The notes under the pieces are model-generated. The model did not search any database. It had not been told where the DNA came from and saw nothing but the letters and a program-made list of their open reading frames with translations. 64,000 nucleotides of DNA from NCBI GenBank assembly GCA_963942565.1, contig OZ012684.1, positions 71,262,749 to 71,326,748 of the forward strand, in the 5' to 3' direction. Both the position numbers and the translations under genes were made by a program. This document shows, in pieces, positions 34,500 through 56,215 of this stretch; position 1 is the first letter of the stretch, and each line of letters starts with the position of its first letter. This DNA comes from Maea johnstoni. Its lineage: Eukaryota; Annelida; Polychaeta; Spionida; Magelonidae.

Positions 34500-34690
34500 A
34501 CTGGCCAGCTAGGTAAGTGTGTCATGGGCAACACTATAGTTATAGTCATCAGGGTGTCAGGCCGTCATTTGGACACCCAAACCCTCGAAAATCACCCCTT
34601 TGGATATAGTCTTAGCCAGCAGGGCATCTGGGCATCATTTTGACAGTCGAACTCTTAAAAATCAAACCAGTTTCTAAATCCTGGCTAAGA
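34500..34690. repeat. Repeat with GGGTGTC/TTGGACACCC motifs
   Basis: Contains CATTTGGACACCC, AGTCTTAGCCAGCAGGGCATCTGG and TCCTGGCTAAGAC, related to words around 33780-33910 and to family 4 ends. It is too diverged to set borders. Confidence 0.4.
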
Positions 34691-34699
34691 CGAGGGTAA

Positions 34700-35585
34700 C
34701 ATGGTGAATATTTTAGCCAATAATGCTTAAAAGTTCCTCCAAAGATTGTCTAGATGTCTGGTACTTTAAGAACAGAATTACTTGGAAAGTGGAATGATTT
34801 CACAAAATGTTTGTAGGAGAATTGTTATTCATAGATCTGATTAACATTTCTCCACCACCTATTTTCCTAACTTTGCTTTTGCCTGCAAGATTTCAAAAGT
34901 GTCAGGCTGCTTTTTGCTGCTGCGAGCATTAAAGTGTTGGACGGGGGCTTGTCCCTCATACTGAATAGATTCTTTGCAACAAATTACGTTGCATTGCTAT
35001 GGGGCTGTCAGGGTGGTGTAACTTTTTCCTGCCATAAAAGGCAAAATTATAATCAAAATATTTGAAATAAAATATACTACCTGAAACTACTGTTCTTGTT
35101 CTTTTTAATTATGTTTCTTTTGTAGATATTTCTAATAGTTTATATTAAGATCAGTGTAAACCTTAAGTTTTGTAGAGACCATGCTGGTTTTGATTTATCA
35201 TTAATGAAAAATCAGGTTTTCAAAATGCATTAACCCAACTTTAGCCTTTGATTTCGCAAGTTTTTCATGAGTATTTCTTTTCAAAAATGTTATATTCAGA
35301 ATCCTTATTAAAAACTGATGCATAATAGAAAAAATAGTATTTGTTTCTTTGTTTTATTTTGTCATTTAGCGATCCTTAAGCAAAGGGAATGCAAGTAAAT
35401 CTTGGCTAGAAACGAATTCTGACAGCGCATCAAAAAGAATTCTAAAAGATCAACTTCCTCAATGTTAGAGCGCTATAAACCAATGAAAATAGAAAATATC
35501 AAACGTAAAACATTAATATCTATTATAATTTAAACCTCCTCAATCGATACATATCATTTTTATCTAGAAACGATCATGTTTTGCA
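34700..35585. other. AT-rich intergenic stretch
   Basis: Nothing I recognise. Confidence 0.5.
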
Positions 35586-35630
35586 CCACAAATCAACAAT
35601 TGAACACAAAAAACAACTGTTGATTTGTGG
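35586..35630. repeat. Hairpin, 17-bp arms, one mismatch
   Basis: CCACAAATCAACAATTG pairs with CAACTGTTGATTTGTGG across 11 bp. It runs directly into GGCGGCCATTTTG, a YY1-type word. Confidence 0.8.
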
Positions 35631-36085
35631 CGGCCATTTTGTGACTCCCAATTTCGCTAACTCACAGGCATGACAACTCAGAGTTAAGATTCCCATAGCA
35701 TTAAAAATCTACAATATAAATAAAAATAAAAACATGTTTCGATTGCCTACCTTGTTATCCTCCTTATGGTGTCTTTATTTTGTGTTGTACCATCAGTTAT
35801 AGCCTTTTTCGAAGGCTTCAAACATGATGGTCAGCACACGTTGTCAAGCTCTGTTTACCAGTGTTTACGCCTAATTCGATTTAGAAGTTCGTTTGCAGTT
35901 TGCATGTACCTATTTCCTATCAAGTCTCTCTCATAAAAACGGCTATACAATTTATTTCCAAAACAACATATTTCAATAAAGCTGTTTCCCAGCTTTAGGA
36001 AAATGTTTGGTTCATTACAATCAGAACATGAGAAGTATTTAATTTGATTGTGTAAAGTGCGGCGAGGAGACCGCAAAAATGCCGA

Positions 36086-36254
36086 TTTTCAAAATGGCGG
36101 CTTGAAAAAAGTGCGAAGAAATTTGGTTCGCACTTGTTCTAAAACGATCTTTTCCCATACTTCACTTTTTTTTTCAGAAAATAAAGTACATATTCTTATT
36201 CCCTGACATCCATTTGATATAAAAATTAACTTTATTGAATTTAGGATGTCAGGG
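36086..36254. promoter_or_regulatory. CpG-containing segment with YY1-like site and two hairpins
   Basis: TTCAAAATGGCGGC at about 36088 matches the YY1 consensus (AANATGGCGGC). AAGTGCGAA/TTCGCACTT (36109-36135) is a perfect 9-bp-arm hairpin. CCCTGACATCC (36201-36211) pairs with GGATGTCAGGG (36244-36254). Promoter use is inferred; no gene start is evident beside it. Confidence 0.35.
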
Positions 36255-36415
36255 ATTAGCAAATTCCGATCGAAATACAAAACTGGAAGTACTCGATTTA
36301 GTAGCGCCCGCGAAGCGCTGTCAACATCGCAAAAGATCGATTCCAGTGAGTATCACTGTTGAATTATTACTATTATTAATGTTTTCCTTTGTCAATCTGA
36401 CAAAGAAAGACATGT

Positions 36416-36449
36416 GAGAATAGGTGAGATATTTATTTCACCTATTCTC
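36416..36449. repeat. Perfect hairpin, 12-bp arms
   Basis: GAGAATAGGTGA and TCACCTATTCTC are separated by 10 bp. Confidence 0.85.
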
Positions 36450-36479
36450 AAGTTATTTCGCCAAACATGTTGGATAACT

Positions 36480-37140
36480 TCTAGATTAATCGACCACGTG
36501 GGCGGAAGGGAATCCCCCAACTACGTCACACGACAACACAGACGCATCACACACCAGACTCACGACGATATAGTTCTACGATCGAACAAACAAAACAAAA
36601 CGAAAACATACGCATGACGAGAATATAACACACAACGAAGAAAAGGATAACAAAATACGATAACATACACAAAACGAGAGAACAACTACACGAGCCGACA
36701 CAAAACCTTACACACACACGAAATTCCTACGCATACGATGGAGCGCACCGAACCATCAAATTAATTATGCATGCGAAACTTCAAGTGCATGCGCATTAAG
36801 TGCACAAGCGCACCGCCGACCTGATTCCCACGCCAGCACTGCACGAAATGACGCAATATAACCCACATTCGAGGGATAATACATGCTCAGAAAACGCGCA
36901 TGCGCAATGCTCAGAAAACGCGCATGCGCAATGACGACACAAACAGGTCACGCAAGGATAGGAGCTGACACCGTCTTGAAAATTCAATTCACACAAACAA
37001 AGCATAAAAAAGGACACAAAAAATGAAGGTAGGAAAACGAATGTAAAAAACTAATCTACAAAAAGGCCCAAGGAAACGAAAACAACGCTTACAACTCTAA
37101 AAAAATGTAACAGAAAAGTGTAAGCTCGAGCACAAAATTT
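36480..37140. promoter_or_regulatory. CpG-rich, A/C-skewed island with NRF1-type sites
   Basis: Unlike its surroundings, the plus strand is A- and C-rich and T-poor (about 49% A and 11% T over 36541-36720 by my count), with many CpG. Two perfect GCGCATGCGC palindromes (36896-36905, 36920-36929), the core of NRF1 sites, sit in a 24-bp tandem duplication. CACGTGGGCGGAAGG lies at about 36495 and ACGCATACG/CATGCGCAT words recur. It may be an unannotated promoter or part of an element related to 62839-63130. Confidence 0.35.
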
Positions 37141-37183
37141 GAAATAGTCAAGTGTGACTACATTTACCCCATCTATGATAACA

Positions 37184-37217
37184 TTAGAGTTAGGAAGTAT
37201 ATACTTCCGAACTCTAA
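37184..37217. repeat. 34-bp palindrome, one mismatch, no spacer
   Basis: TTAGAGTTAGGAAGTAT is followed at once by ATACTTCCGAACTCTAA. Only the A/G pair at 37192/37209 fails to match. Confidence 0.85.
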
Positions 37218-38279
37218 CAATTGTCATTTAAGTAAATAATGACTGTAACAATATTCATCAATGTTTCTTTAAACCCTGTGTATATTGAGCACCTCAACCA
37301 GGTTATGAACTCTAGTACTTGATATGCACATATGAAAAAACACTTACATTCAACAAACCTTAAACTTGGACAAGGGTTTTGGGCAAACTGAGCTAATAAT
37401 TTGCCTCTTACAGATGTAACGAATGAAACATCAAACTTTGATATCTAATTCTACAGATGGTAAAAGAAATGTTCCTCATTTTCAATGAAAGAACTCGATA
37501 ATCCTACATCAAAATTAGTATTTTGATTTATTGTGAGTGCTAGGTAGGGAATCTTTAAAGTGCCAGACACCAGTCTCTCAAAAGAAATCTTCAAAACCCA
37601 TTGCCCATGGTCAACTCTTAAAAGAGTATAGGTATGTGAACTTGATGATTGATAATTATTGAGTTTCTGTGAGCATGTATGAGACAGTATGAATAGAAAA
37701 GATTGGCTTGAGATATAGGTAAGAATTTGGTTACAACTGAGCGTAACTAACCATAATGGTATAAAGTACAAGAAGGATGAAAACAAGTTGATGGAGGCAG
37801 GACAAATACATGAACACCTTTAAGTGAATACAATGCATTCATTATGGTGGCGATTATGAATGATGTAGATGTGAATTTAAATATCTCAAAGTGAATTTAA
37901 AAAGTTGTGACTTGAATCCTGTTATTAAACCCCTTGAATAAACATAAGAGCTATCACAAAATTAATGTGTACAGTATATAAGATCTTTCGCTTATTCTGC
38001 TAGTCCACATTACCCAAAGTCTAATAAAATAAGCAGAATTTCTACTTCAAAATCACAACTGCCTGTTTGTTACGTTTGCTTAGCTTTAATCAAACACTTC
38101 AGGGAATGATACTGCAATAACTTATTTCATACTTCATCACTTTTTGAGTTTACTAAATTGTATTCACAAAATACAACTCAAAAATAACCATATTTGAAAG
38201 CATTTGCATACAGATCTTAAATACTAATTCATCATCTTTAGGAGAGTGAATCATGCAACCTTTACTGATAGATGGCTTG

Positions 38280-48889
<10,610 letters not shown>

Positions 48890-51864
48890 CTGAAAACACC
48901 ATTGACCATACATAAAAAACCCAGCAAACTAATTATACCATATACAGATAACATAGTTTTCAATAAAAAAAGAGCCACAATATTTGACAAGAGCACCTGA
49001 CCCAATAGCAACATTGTCTATGGTATTGCTATTGAGTGCTCAGGCGCTCTTTACCTCTTAACCAGGTTCAAAACCAGCTCAAGGCTGGTGAGGAAGTCAC
49101 TGGTGACTTTGGATTCAGCAGCAGTATTTTATGGATGCTGCAGTCCCTTCTACCAAGAACAACTCATACTGGCTTGCTGCATTTAGCATTAACAAGGCAG
49201 AGAGACTCAAATTCAATAACCACCACACTGCTTGATTATCTTCATGAGTAAGAGTATCCATTAAGGTCATCATTGTCCAACTGGCTTAGAATTACATATA
49301 ACATCAGTCAGTCTGAATAATGAGATTAAATCACATGTAAAGTATTGGAACTACAACATAAGACAAAGAGAAGCTTCTGTTTAAGTAGGATTCCAGCTAT
49401 TAGGAATAGCAACAATTTCATTTCCATTTTATACGGTGGTTAGCCATGATCAATACACAGAGAGAGAAAAACGTTTCCACTAAGACACTGAGCTGAGAAG
49501 ACAGCTGAGGAGTATACTGAATGATCACTCTCAGAGGAGCAGCTACTTGAGCTTTGTGAGATTTTCATTAACCCTTATGCAGCTGGTGGCTAATTTGGCC
49601 AATATAAAATGATGCAAAAATCCTGAAAGAAATCCTGGCACATGGTATTCACCTGAAAGTCCATAGTGAGAGCAAACCAATGAATAACAACATGATAAGG
49701 TTTAGAAGAAAGTAGCCTTAGCATTGGAAGGGTTGATAGTCCAAAAACTCTCTCTGACTGAGAAGTTCATTCATTTTCTAATTGTAGGTTTTACCAGTAG
49801 GCAAGGTCGAAGTTGGACAACTGAAAATCTCCTGTTCTGTAAGTCTAAATATATCAATTAATTGTCAGACACATTTATAGGGAATGTTGATAAAAAACAG
49901 TATGAACACATCTTAAATCACCACAAAGAATAGGTGCAAAATATAAAAATTCGGGATTGAAGTGAGTCTCATCACAGGAATCAAATATTGCTTGATTTTT
50001 AAAACATTTTTTTTGTGTGTGTCTTCTCTGAAGCTTGTCATTTTATTCCCCCAATATCATCCCCTGCAGTGGTAGATATTATCAGGCAGAGTGAGATGTT
50101 GGACTGTCACAGCACTCAATCTAGCCTGACCTTTCCTGTGGCTGAGCAAAAAGAATCAATAGTCATCCCAGCTTCTCCACAGGAACTGATTATGCAGAAG
50201 CTGTGAGCGCCAATTGCCAGCCTCAAATTATAGGGTTCTCAAAAATAGCGCATCAAGCCTCAGGAAAAAAGGGACTGATCTGTCACAGAAAATATAGTGC
50301 CTGGAAAAAGACCCAATCGGGAAATCAATGGTATGAGGACCGAGATTGAAAGTTCAACACATTAGTGCCCACATCGCCTTGATGCGTTAGCACAGAAGTC
50401 TTTATTTATACCTTTAATTTTGGAGAAAAAAGATAATATGACATATAGTGGTTCTGAATCACAATATGAGAAGACTTCTTCTTTTTCATCATCTTTTCTT
50501 AACTCTGAAATATTGCCCCTGTTTGAATGAAACACTTATTATATGGTATCTTATTAACCCTCGTGAGTCAAAATTGTAATTTCCCCCACAAATATCTGTA
50601 ATGGGGATTACTGGTCAAAACCAGTACCAGGTTGCTCATGTTTGACAATCTTATAAAATTTTGGTCCACCATAGTCATGTGACACACCAAAATGTACCTT
50701 GATTCAAGCACAGTACTCTGACAGCCAATTGCCTAATTTTCGAGCTATGAATTGGGTCTATTAGATTGGCGAGCCAGGCCCTTCTTTAAATGAATTTCAT
50801 TATCTCACATGCATATATGCTTGCATGGTTTTCTAGGCTATGTTACCACAAACACATCTATAAATATGCATCTATGGCATTCAAGAAGGGTTAACTTGTC
50901 ACTGCAGCTTGTGAAGGTGAAAAGACTTTAAAAGGAAACATTCAATAAGTTAAGGTGACTCATGGGGGCAGATTTATAAAACAGGGTCATTTTGAGGTGT
51001 GTGTCTTTACATATGTTAAAACCTACACCCTTTTCCTATTACTCAGATCAACAGTGACTCTCTAGACCATGCCTAAGCAGAATAGATCAAATATACCAAA
51101 AATCTAAGAAACTCCCAATAGATAGGCTTGCACACAAGCAGGAAAGGTTTTTTGCTTGCACTTGCACTACATTTCAACAAGACATGATCACTTCAAACAA
51201 ACGTCTTGGGTATCAAATGTTAAAAAAATTTCTAGAAATTTGGTGTAGTTATGGCTTATAATATAAAGATGGGAAGGGTATTGCTTTTTGTTTAAATGAG
51301 GTTATGCAATCTAGAATATTGAATAAGGACTTTTTTGTCAATGTCAACAAAAATATTTTTTAAATGGTTATAAAAATTGAAGGGAGCATAAAGCAGGACA
51401 TCCAAATTTATTGGGGGTAGTTTCTTGAAATGTCAATTTCAAGCATATAACTGATCTTTTTTTTTTAACCAAATGTAATTCTTGAGACATTGTGTAACGA
51501 TATTACCCTGTATAGTACACGTTTATGGTTGCAATTTCAATGAACTTGAAAAATAGTGTGCCCAAATATTCAATATATGCCAATATTGGGCACCCAATTT
51601 CTGCATCCTGGCTAAGGCCCTGTTTCACGGTATGCTGCTAATTAATGAGCTGATACTCTCTCATCAGCTGACCAGCAGTGACCTTGAATGCAATCATCCA
51701 CATGGTGCGAGGGATCAAGGAACTACATGCATGTACTACTATCAATATTGCAACAGACATATTCATCTGCATTGGAGCGAAACCTACTCAGCTGAACATA
51801 TCTGTACTTCGAACACAAGTAGATGTTGAACATGTCTTTATTTGGTTATAGATACTGTTATGAT
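48890..51864. other. Presumed 5' ACSS2 intron, no exon found
   Basis: I searched the minus strand for the ACSS2 exons upstream of EGNDPED and saw none. A block near 49046-49110 (ACCTCTTAACCAGGTTC, CCAGCTCAAGGCTGGTGAGG) is unassigned. Around 51597-51625 TCCTGGCTAAGGCCCTGT resembles a family 4 end. Confidence 0.5.
49568..49736 (+). mobile_element. Interspersed element family 1, copy f (reference)
   Basis: It runs TTAACCCTTATGCAGCTGG to GCATTGGAAGGGTTGA. The short ends AACCCTT/AAGGGTT are inverted. The blocks GTGGCTAATTTGGCC and AAAATGATGCAAAAA recur in six copies across the window. It is probably a MITE with TTAA-like insertion context. Confidence 0.7.
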
Positions 51865-52252
51865 TAGTGATGGGAATCGTTTAAAAAATTAGGATAGATT
51901 AATCGTTCAAATTTGCGAACGATTAATCGACTTTGAACGTTTATTTCTACCCCAAATTGCCTGCTGTTTCATGATGTTTCCTAACACCAGAACTGCACAG
52001 TACTGGTGTTAGGAAACATCAGGAAGAAGTTCAAGAGTCAAGAATGGTGCAGAAGATATGAGCGGTTTAGTTTAACTTCTTTGTTTGACTGTTTTGTTGT
52101 GCTCGTATGTGGCCATGTGCCGCACATGGCCACACAGAAGTGGACAAGCAATAATCGTGAAAAATCGATTGTCCATTTAGCCGGTCGATTGATCGGAATT
52201 TCTGCCCAGTCCGACCGATTGCTCGACTTGGCGATTGATCGTTACAACACTA
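51865..52252. mobile_element. hAT-type MITE with perfect 8-bp target duplication
   Basis: GTTATGAT flanks both sides exactly (51857-51864, 52253-52260), the hallmark of hAT insertion. The ends are TAGTGATGGGAATCG and CGTTACAACACTA (imperfect inverted repeat TAGTG.TG). Inside are two perfect hairpins: 51973-52020 with 18-bp arms (GATGTTTCCTAACACCAG) and 52109-52135 with 13-bp arms (TGTGGCCATGTGC). It has no transposase. Confidence 0.85.
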
Positions 52253-53132
52253 GTTATGATGAACCATGAATTTATCAACCTAGCAACTTTAAAATATAGC
52301 TGATAACCAAGAAATGTTCTGAAATATATAGCATGTCTAGAAAGTGGGTTTTCATTTTCTATTGCAGTGGAGGGAAGGGGTAATGGGGTTAAAAGACTGC
52401 TCTTTTTTTTGGATATGTGTTTTTCCCAAAGTACAATATATTTGAAGGCAAAATTCAAAGTAAAACCCTACAAAAAAGTCTTTATACGTTGCAAATCCAT
52501 GCATGATAGAATGTTTGCTTTTAAAGGAACCATTAATGCATCCAACATTGAACCTCTGCTGATATTGATTCCCTATTTGAATAGGTTAACTAGCTCATTC
52601 CCTCGTGCACCAGATGATCAACCGCGGACACAGATAGATTTAGTGTAGGAGATGGATCAATACAAAGAGACGCTGCCTCTAACCCAAGGCAAATTGATTC
52701 TGCCTGCCCAGATGAATGCAAAGTATGTGTATTCACTATCAACAAATGCAAATCCTCTCATTTTAAAGATTCAACACAATGTGTTCAGAAAACGAAATTA
52801 GAATCCAAATCTACCTGATAGAGACAGACCTTTTCACTTGTCTCTAAACCATGGTAGGTTGGTTATAATTGGGATCATGTGAAAGATATGAACCTACACT
52901 ACTTATCATTTAACATAGCTAAATTAAAATCAAATCTGATTAAAAATGACACATCTAGTAGTTTGTTGTAGAAGATGTGAACCAATCACCATTTTAGATG
53001 TAGTATTAGCATGAAAAAACACCAATGGGAATAGTAAGAAAGATGTAAGAAAACAACTAGGAATGAATCAATGTGATCCAAGGAAGTGTTTAGCAACCTG
53101 ATCATATATCTGAGAATATTTACGTCATATTA

Positions 53133-53438
53133 CAGGGTCTTAGCCGATATTTGGAAACAGGGTGTCCAAATAGAGGTTTCATAGACTTTTGCGTGTCCAA
53201 AGTGTGGTACAAAGTACATACTACTAATAAAATAAACCCTATACATTTACAGATTTTGTTTTTTTAGGCCAGATACTGCTTTGTGTGTCTTATATAAGTG
53301 ACACTACAGCTTATTCATCTTCTAAGAAAAGTCATTATCAGCAAATTCTGACATAAACTTTTGGGTGTCCAAACTGTCAAAAAACAGTGTTCTGCGTGTC
53401 CAAGTGACATGCTGGACACATAGGCGGCTAAGCCCCTG
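53133..53438 (+). mobile_element. Interspersed element family 4, reference copy
   Basis: The ends CAGGGTCTTAGCCG and CGGCTAAGCCCCTG form a 14-bp inverted repeat with one mismatch. Inside, GGGTGTCCAAA-type words recur in both orientations. A 50-bp block is identical, inverted, at 33751-33800. Confidence 0.65.
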
Positions 53439-54199
53439 TCACATTATATATCAGTAGGCCCTCCACAGTCACAAAACCTTTTTTTCTAGTTTTGTAGGTT
53501 TGTTGAATCTAAATGAGAATTTATCATTTACTGAGCTGTTGAAATATGGTGTGCCAATTTATTTCCTGCAGTTTAGATGTTTTTACCTTAACTTTAATAG
53601 CAATGTCTCATAGTGGCAAAAGGTATGCACTGAATGAACTTGACAGAAACAATAGGCGAGCTGTTGACACAATACAATCACTGACAGTTATCAGTGAATG
53701 ATTGAATTACAATTAGATAAAATGCTTGTTCTTATTTAGCAACTGGACAAAGTCCCTAGTATTTTCCAATTTTATGGCCATTTCTCTATTCAAAAATTCA
53801 AAGAATATATATCTATTTAAATATAACAACTGGTCATAGGAAAAGTCCAGTTCTCTAGCACAGACACTACACAGTCCTTTTGATAAACCCTTATTGCAAG
53901 GTACCTATTGTGTGTTTAACTAGCCACTAGTATTTTATGTAATGAGTAATGGCAATCGATAAAGGAAGATTACTCAGAGAGTCATGCCATCTGGACACTT
54001 CTTACTCCAGAAGTGAATTACCTACATAGTTATGTCATGAATGAGAGGCCTGTGCCCAAGTATCACAAAGCTAAAGTAAGACCAGGGTGTGCTCTAAATC
54101 CCATAAGTATAAGTTGTCTAAAGCCTCATCAGAAAGTTCTATTAGTGAAACCTATAAGCACTGCTGCACACCATGACAATTGTTGTGGCTAGCAGGATA

Positions 54200-54395
54200 A
54201 GGGTTAACAAATGAAAACTTACAGAGGCCAAAAGCAGCATGACAATTTTGATGAAATCTCACAGGGAAACGCATAGTTAGGAAAGCATTTAATGGAGAAA
54301 TGTTAACTAGAACATTACCAACAACTTTCCTTCAAATATTTTGTAAAATCCATCTTTATTCCCAAGCCATTTTCAAAAGAATCATAGTTCCTGGT
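54200..54395 (+). mobile_element. Interspersed element family 2, copy
   Basis: AGAGGCCAAAAGCAGCATGACAATTTTGAT, AACTAGAACATTACCAACAAC and TTCAAATATTTTGTAAAATC match family 2 internals. Just before it, GCAGGATAAGGGTTAAC looks like the right end of a family 1 copy. Confidence 0.55.
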
Positions 54396-54409
54396 TTATT
54401 TATTTGTTT

Positions 54410-55838
54410 TGTATATGTATATGCATTTGTCCCATAGGGTCCCCTCCCTCCATCGGCCTTTGACTCCCTACGTGCTCCCTAACCCCCACACTATTTGTCA
54501 TTCATCCTGCATCAGGTCTGTATCCTCCATCATCTTCCTGTCCTAAACAGATATCATACCTATTATCTGGTCTGTCCCCACCGTTGTCTTCCAGTCATAC
54601 ACACATACTTAACACCCCACATGAATGTACCCCTCAACTCTTTAAACTCCACACAATTAATTTGTTATTTTCAACAAAAACGCAAAAAGTGTAACCTACT
54701 CCAAGGCAACCAGTCAAGAAGAATGACAGGTAAATAAATCTTGCTATCGTGACACCACCACCCCTTGGAAGATTTATCTGCAAGAATGATTCATCATCTT
54801 ATTATATACATGCAGTTTCAAAGGCTGATTCTAAATTATCAGCTTCCGAAGCTTGAAGTACAAAAATATACTAACTGCAATAATTTCCCAAGATTAACCA
54901 TAAACATTTCAATTACTTAAATAAATCCATCCAAGGTATAATTATTGTGGTTGCAGCCCTTGTACCAAATCCTTATTTATTGTACATGATAAATAATATG
55001 ATATACTGTTACACCTAACACACCTATAGAGAAAATGATGATTTGTACTAAAACATATATGTGATCTCAATGTAAGCTTACGCCGGACATGATAAAATGT
55101 GGCAAGACTTAAGTGCTGTCACATTTTGGTACATGATTTAGTGTCTACATATACATGTTTCCCTAGTTCAAGATTTGCCCTAGTCCTCCTCTCAAGTCAA
55201 TAACTAAAATGACATACTTGCATGTACTGAGATTAACTAGAATATAGTGTACACCTTTGTAACGCATTCAACATATCAAGTCTTTTTGGCAGCTATGGAG
55301 TATATTGAGACAGAGGATGAACAACTGTATTAGGGCCTTAACCAATGAGTTGCTAGGGTGCAACTTGGATACAAAATTCTTGAAAACCCCACACTGTGGC
55401 TGTATGGCACGTACATGTTTGATGAGATTTTCTAAATATATCTGTAGCCAGAGATATTGATAATAGGTAATGAACATCAATTAATAATAGGTAATTAATA
55501 ATAGGTTATGGATAATGTGCATCTCTGCTGTAGCAAAGGCCTTGTGTGAGGGTTAGAAGTCACACTGAAGCCTAGTGGGTAGGCTAGATTCCCATCCACA
55601 GCTGATCTCCTGTAAGGGCAAAGCTCACAATAGCAATTACTCATAGGTAGCCCACTGGTTTTCACCACATCACCTATCAGCAACTCAAACCATTATTGAT
55701 GTCAAGCATTGTAACGAGTGTTAGCCCTAAAGTTACAGGCTACAAGAAAATATGATAGGTTTCTACATCTACTTGCCTAGTGACTAATTTGTTGAGTTAC
55801 TAAGGGAATGCAGTACCTAACAAAAGAGGTAGCCTTAC
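54410..55838. other. Non-genic stretch
   Basis: C-rich pyrimidine stretch near 54430-54620 and otherwise AT-rich DNA; no element ends or exons that I can support. Confidence 0.5.
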
Positions 55839-55918
55839 CAGTCCAGAGTAGCTGCATGGACTGCAAAAAGTGCCAGTTGGGCTCTTGAAATGTCAATCCT
55901 TTTAGCATTACTGGCAGG
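55839..55918 (-). CDS. Possible exon of uncertain gene
   Basis: 80 nt bounded on the minus strand by TTCATTAG and a good donor CTG/GTAAGG. One frame reads PASNAKRIDISRAQLALFAV and HAATLD, then two bases TG. Those would complete a Trp with the next known ACSS2 exon, as expected by phase. However the sequence does not resemble the ACSS2 segment expected there, and a second frame is also open. It is a chance exon or a lineage-specific one. Confidence 0.2.
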
Positions 55919-56060
55919 CTAATGAAAAATTATAATTTTAGTCAAAGAAAAACATTTTAAAATATATGTATGCTTCTACCAGCTAAGTAATTAAATCTCC
56001 ACTGTTTAACCCATTGGTGCAAAGATATTTCTTTGACATGTGCCACCTGGATTTATAATA

Positions 56061-56215
56061 CTTAACAAAACAAGATAGACGCCAGTGGCGTCAAGAGGTT
56101 GATTCCTTGTATGTCTTTTTGTAGTTAACCATTTGCAATTTTTTGTTTTTTTAATATTTTGCTATTTTGAAATTTTTCTGATTTTTGTGTTTTTTCGTTA
56201 GTGGTTACAGACTGA
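56061..56215. repeat. Copy of the 33552 repeat
   Basis: AACAAAACAAGATAGACGCCAGTGGCGTCAAGAGG parallels AACAAAACAAGGGAGACGCCAATGGCGCCAAGAG at about 33547, each followed by T-rich DNA and GTGGTT. The longest exact words are about 11 bp. Confidence 0.5.

Noticed and set aside
35855-36280. Two minus-strand frames of 63 and 73 codons near the CpG island
   Set aside because: No recognisable motif, low-complexity hydrophobic composition and no splice signals linking them.
49036-50206. Two plus-strand frames of 71 and 63 codons in the presumed ACSS2 intron
   Set aside because: No homology, no usable splice sites and no conserved composition.
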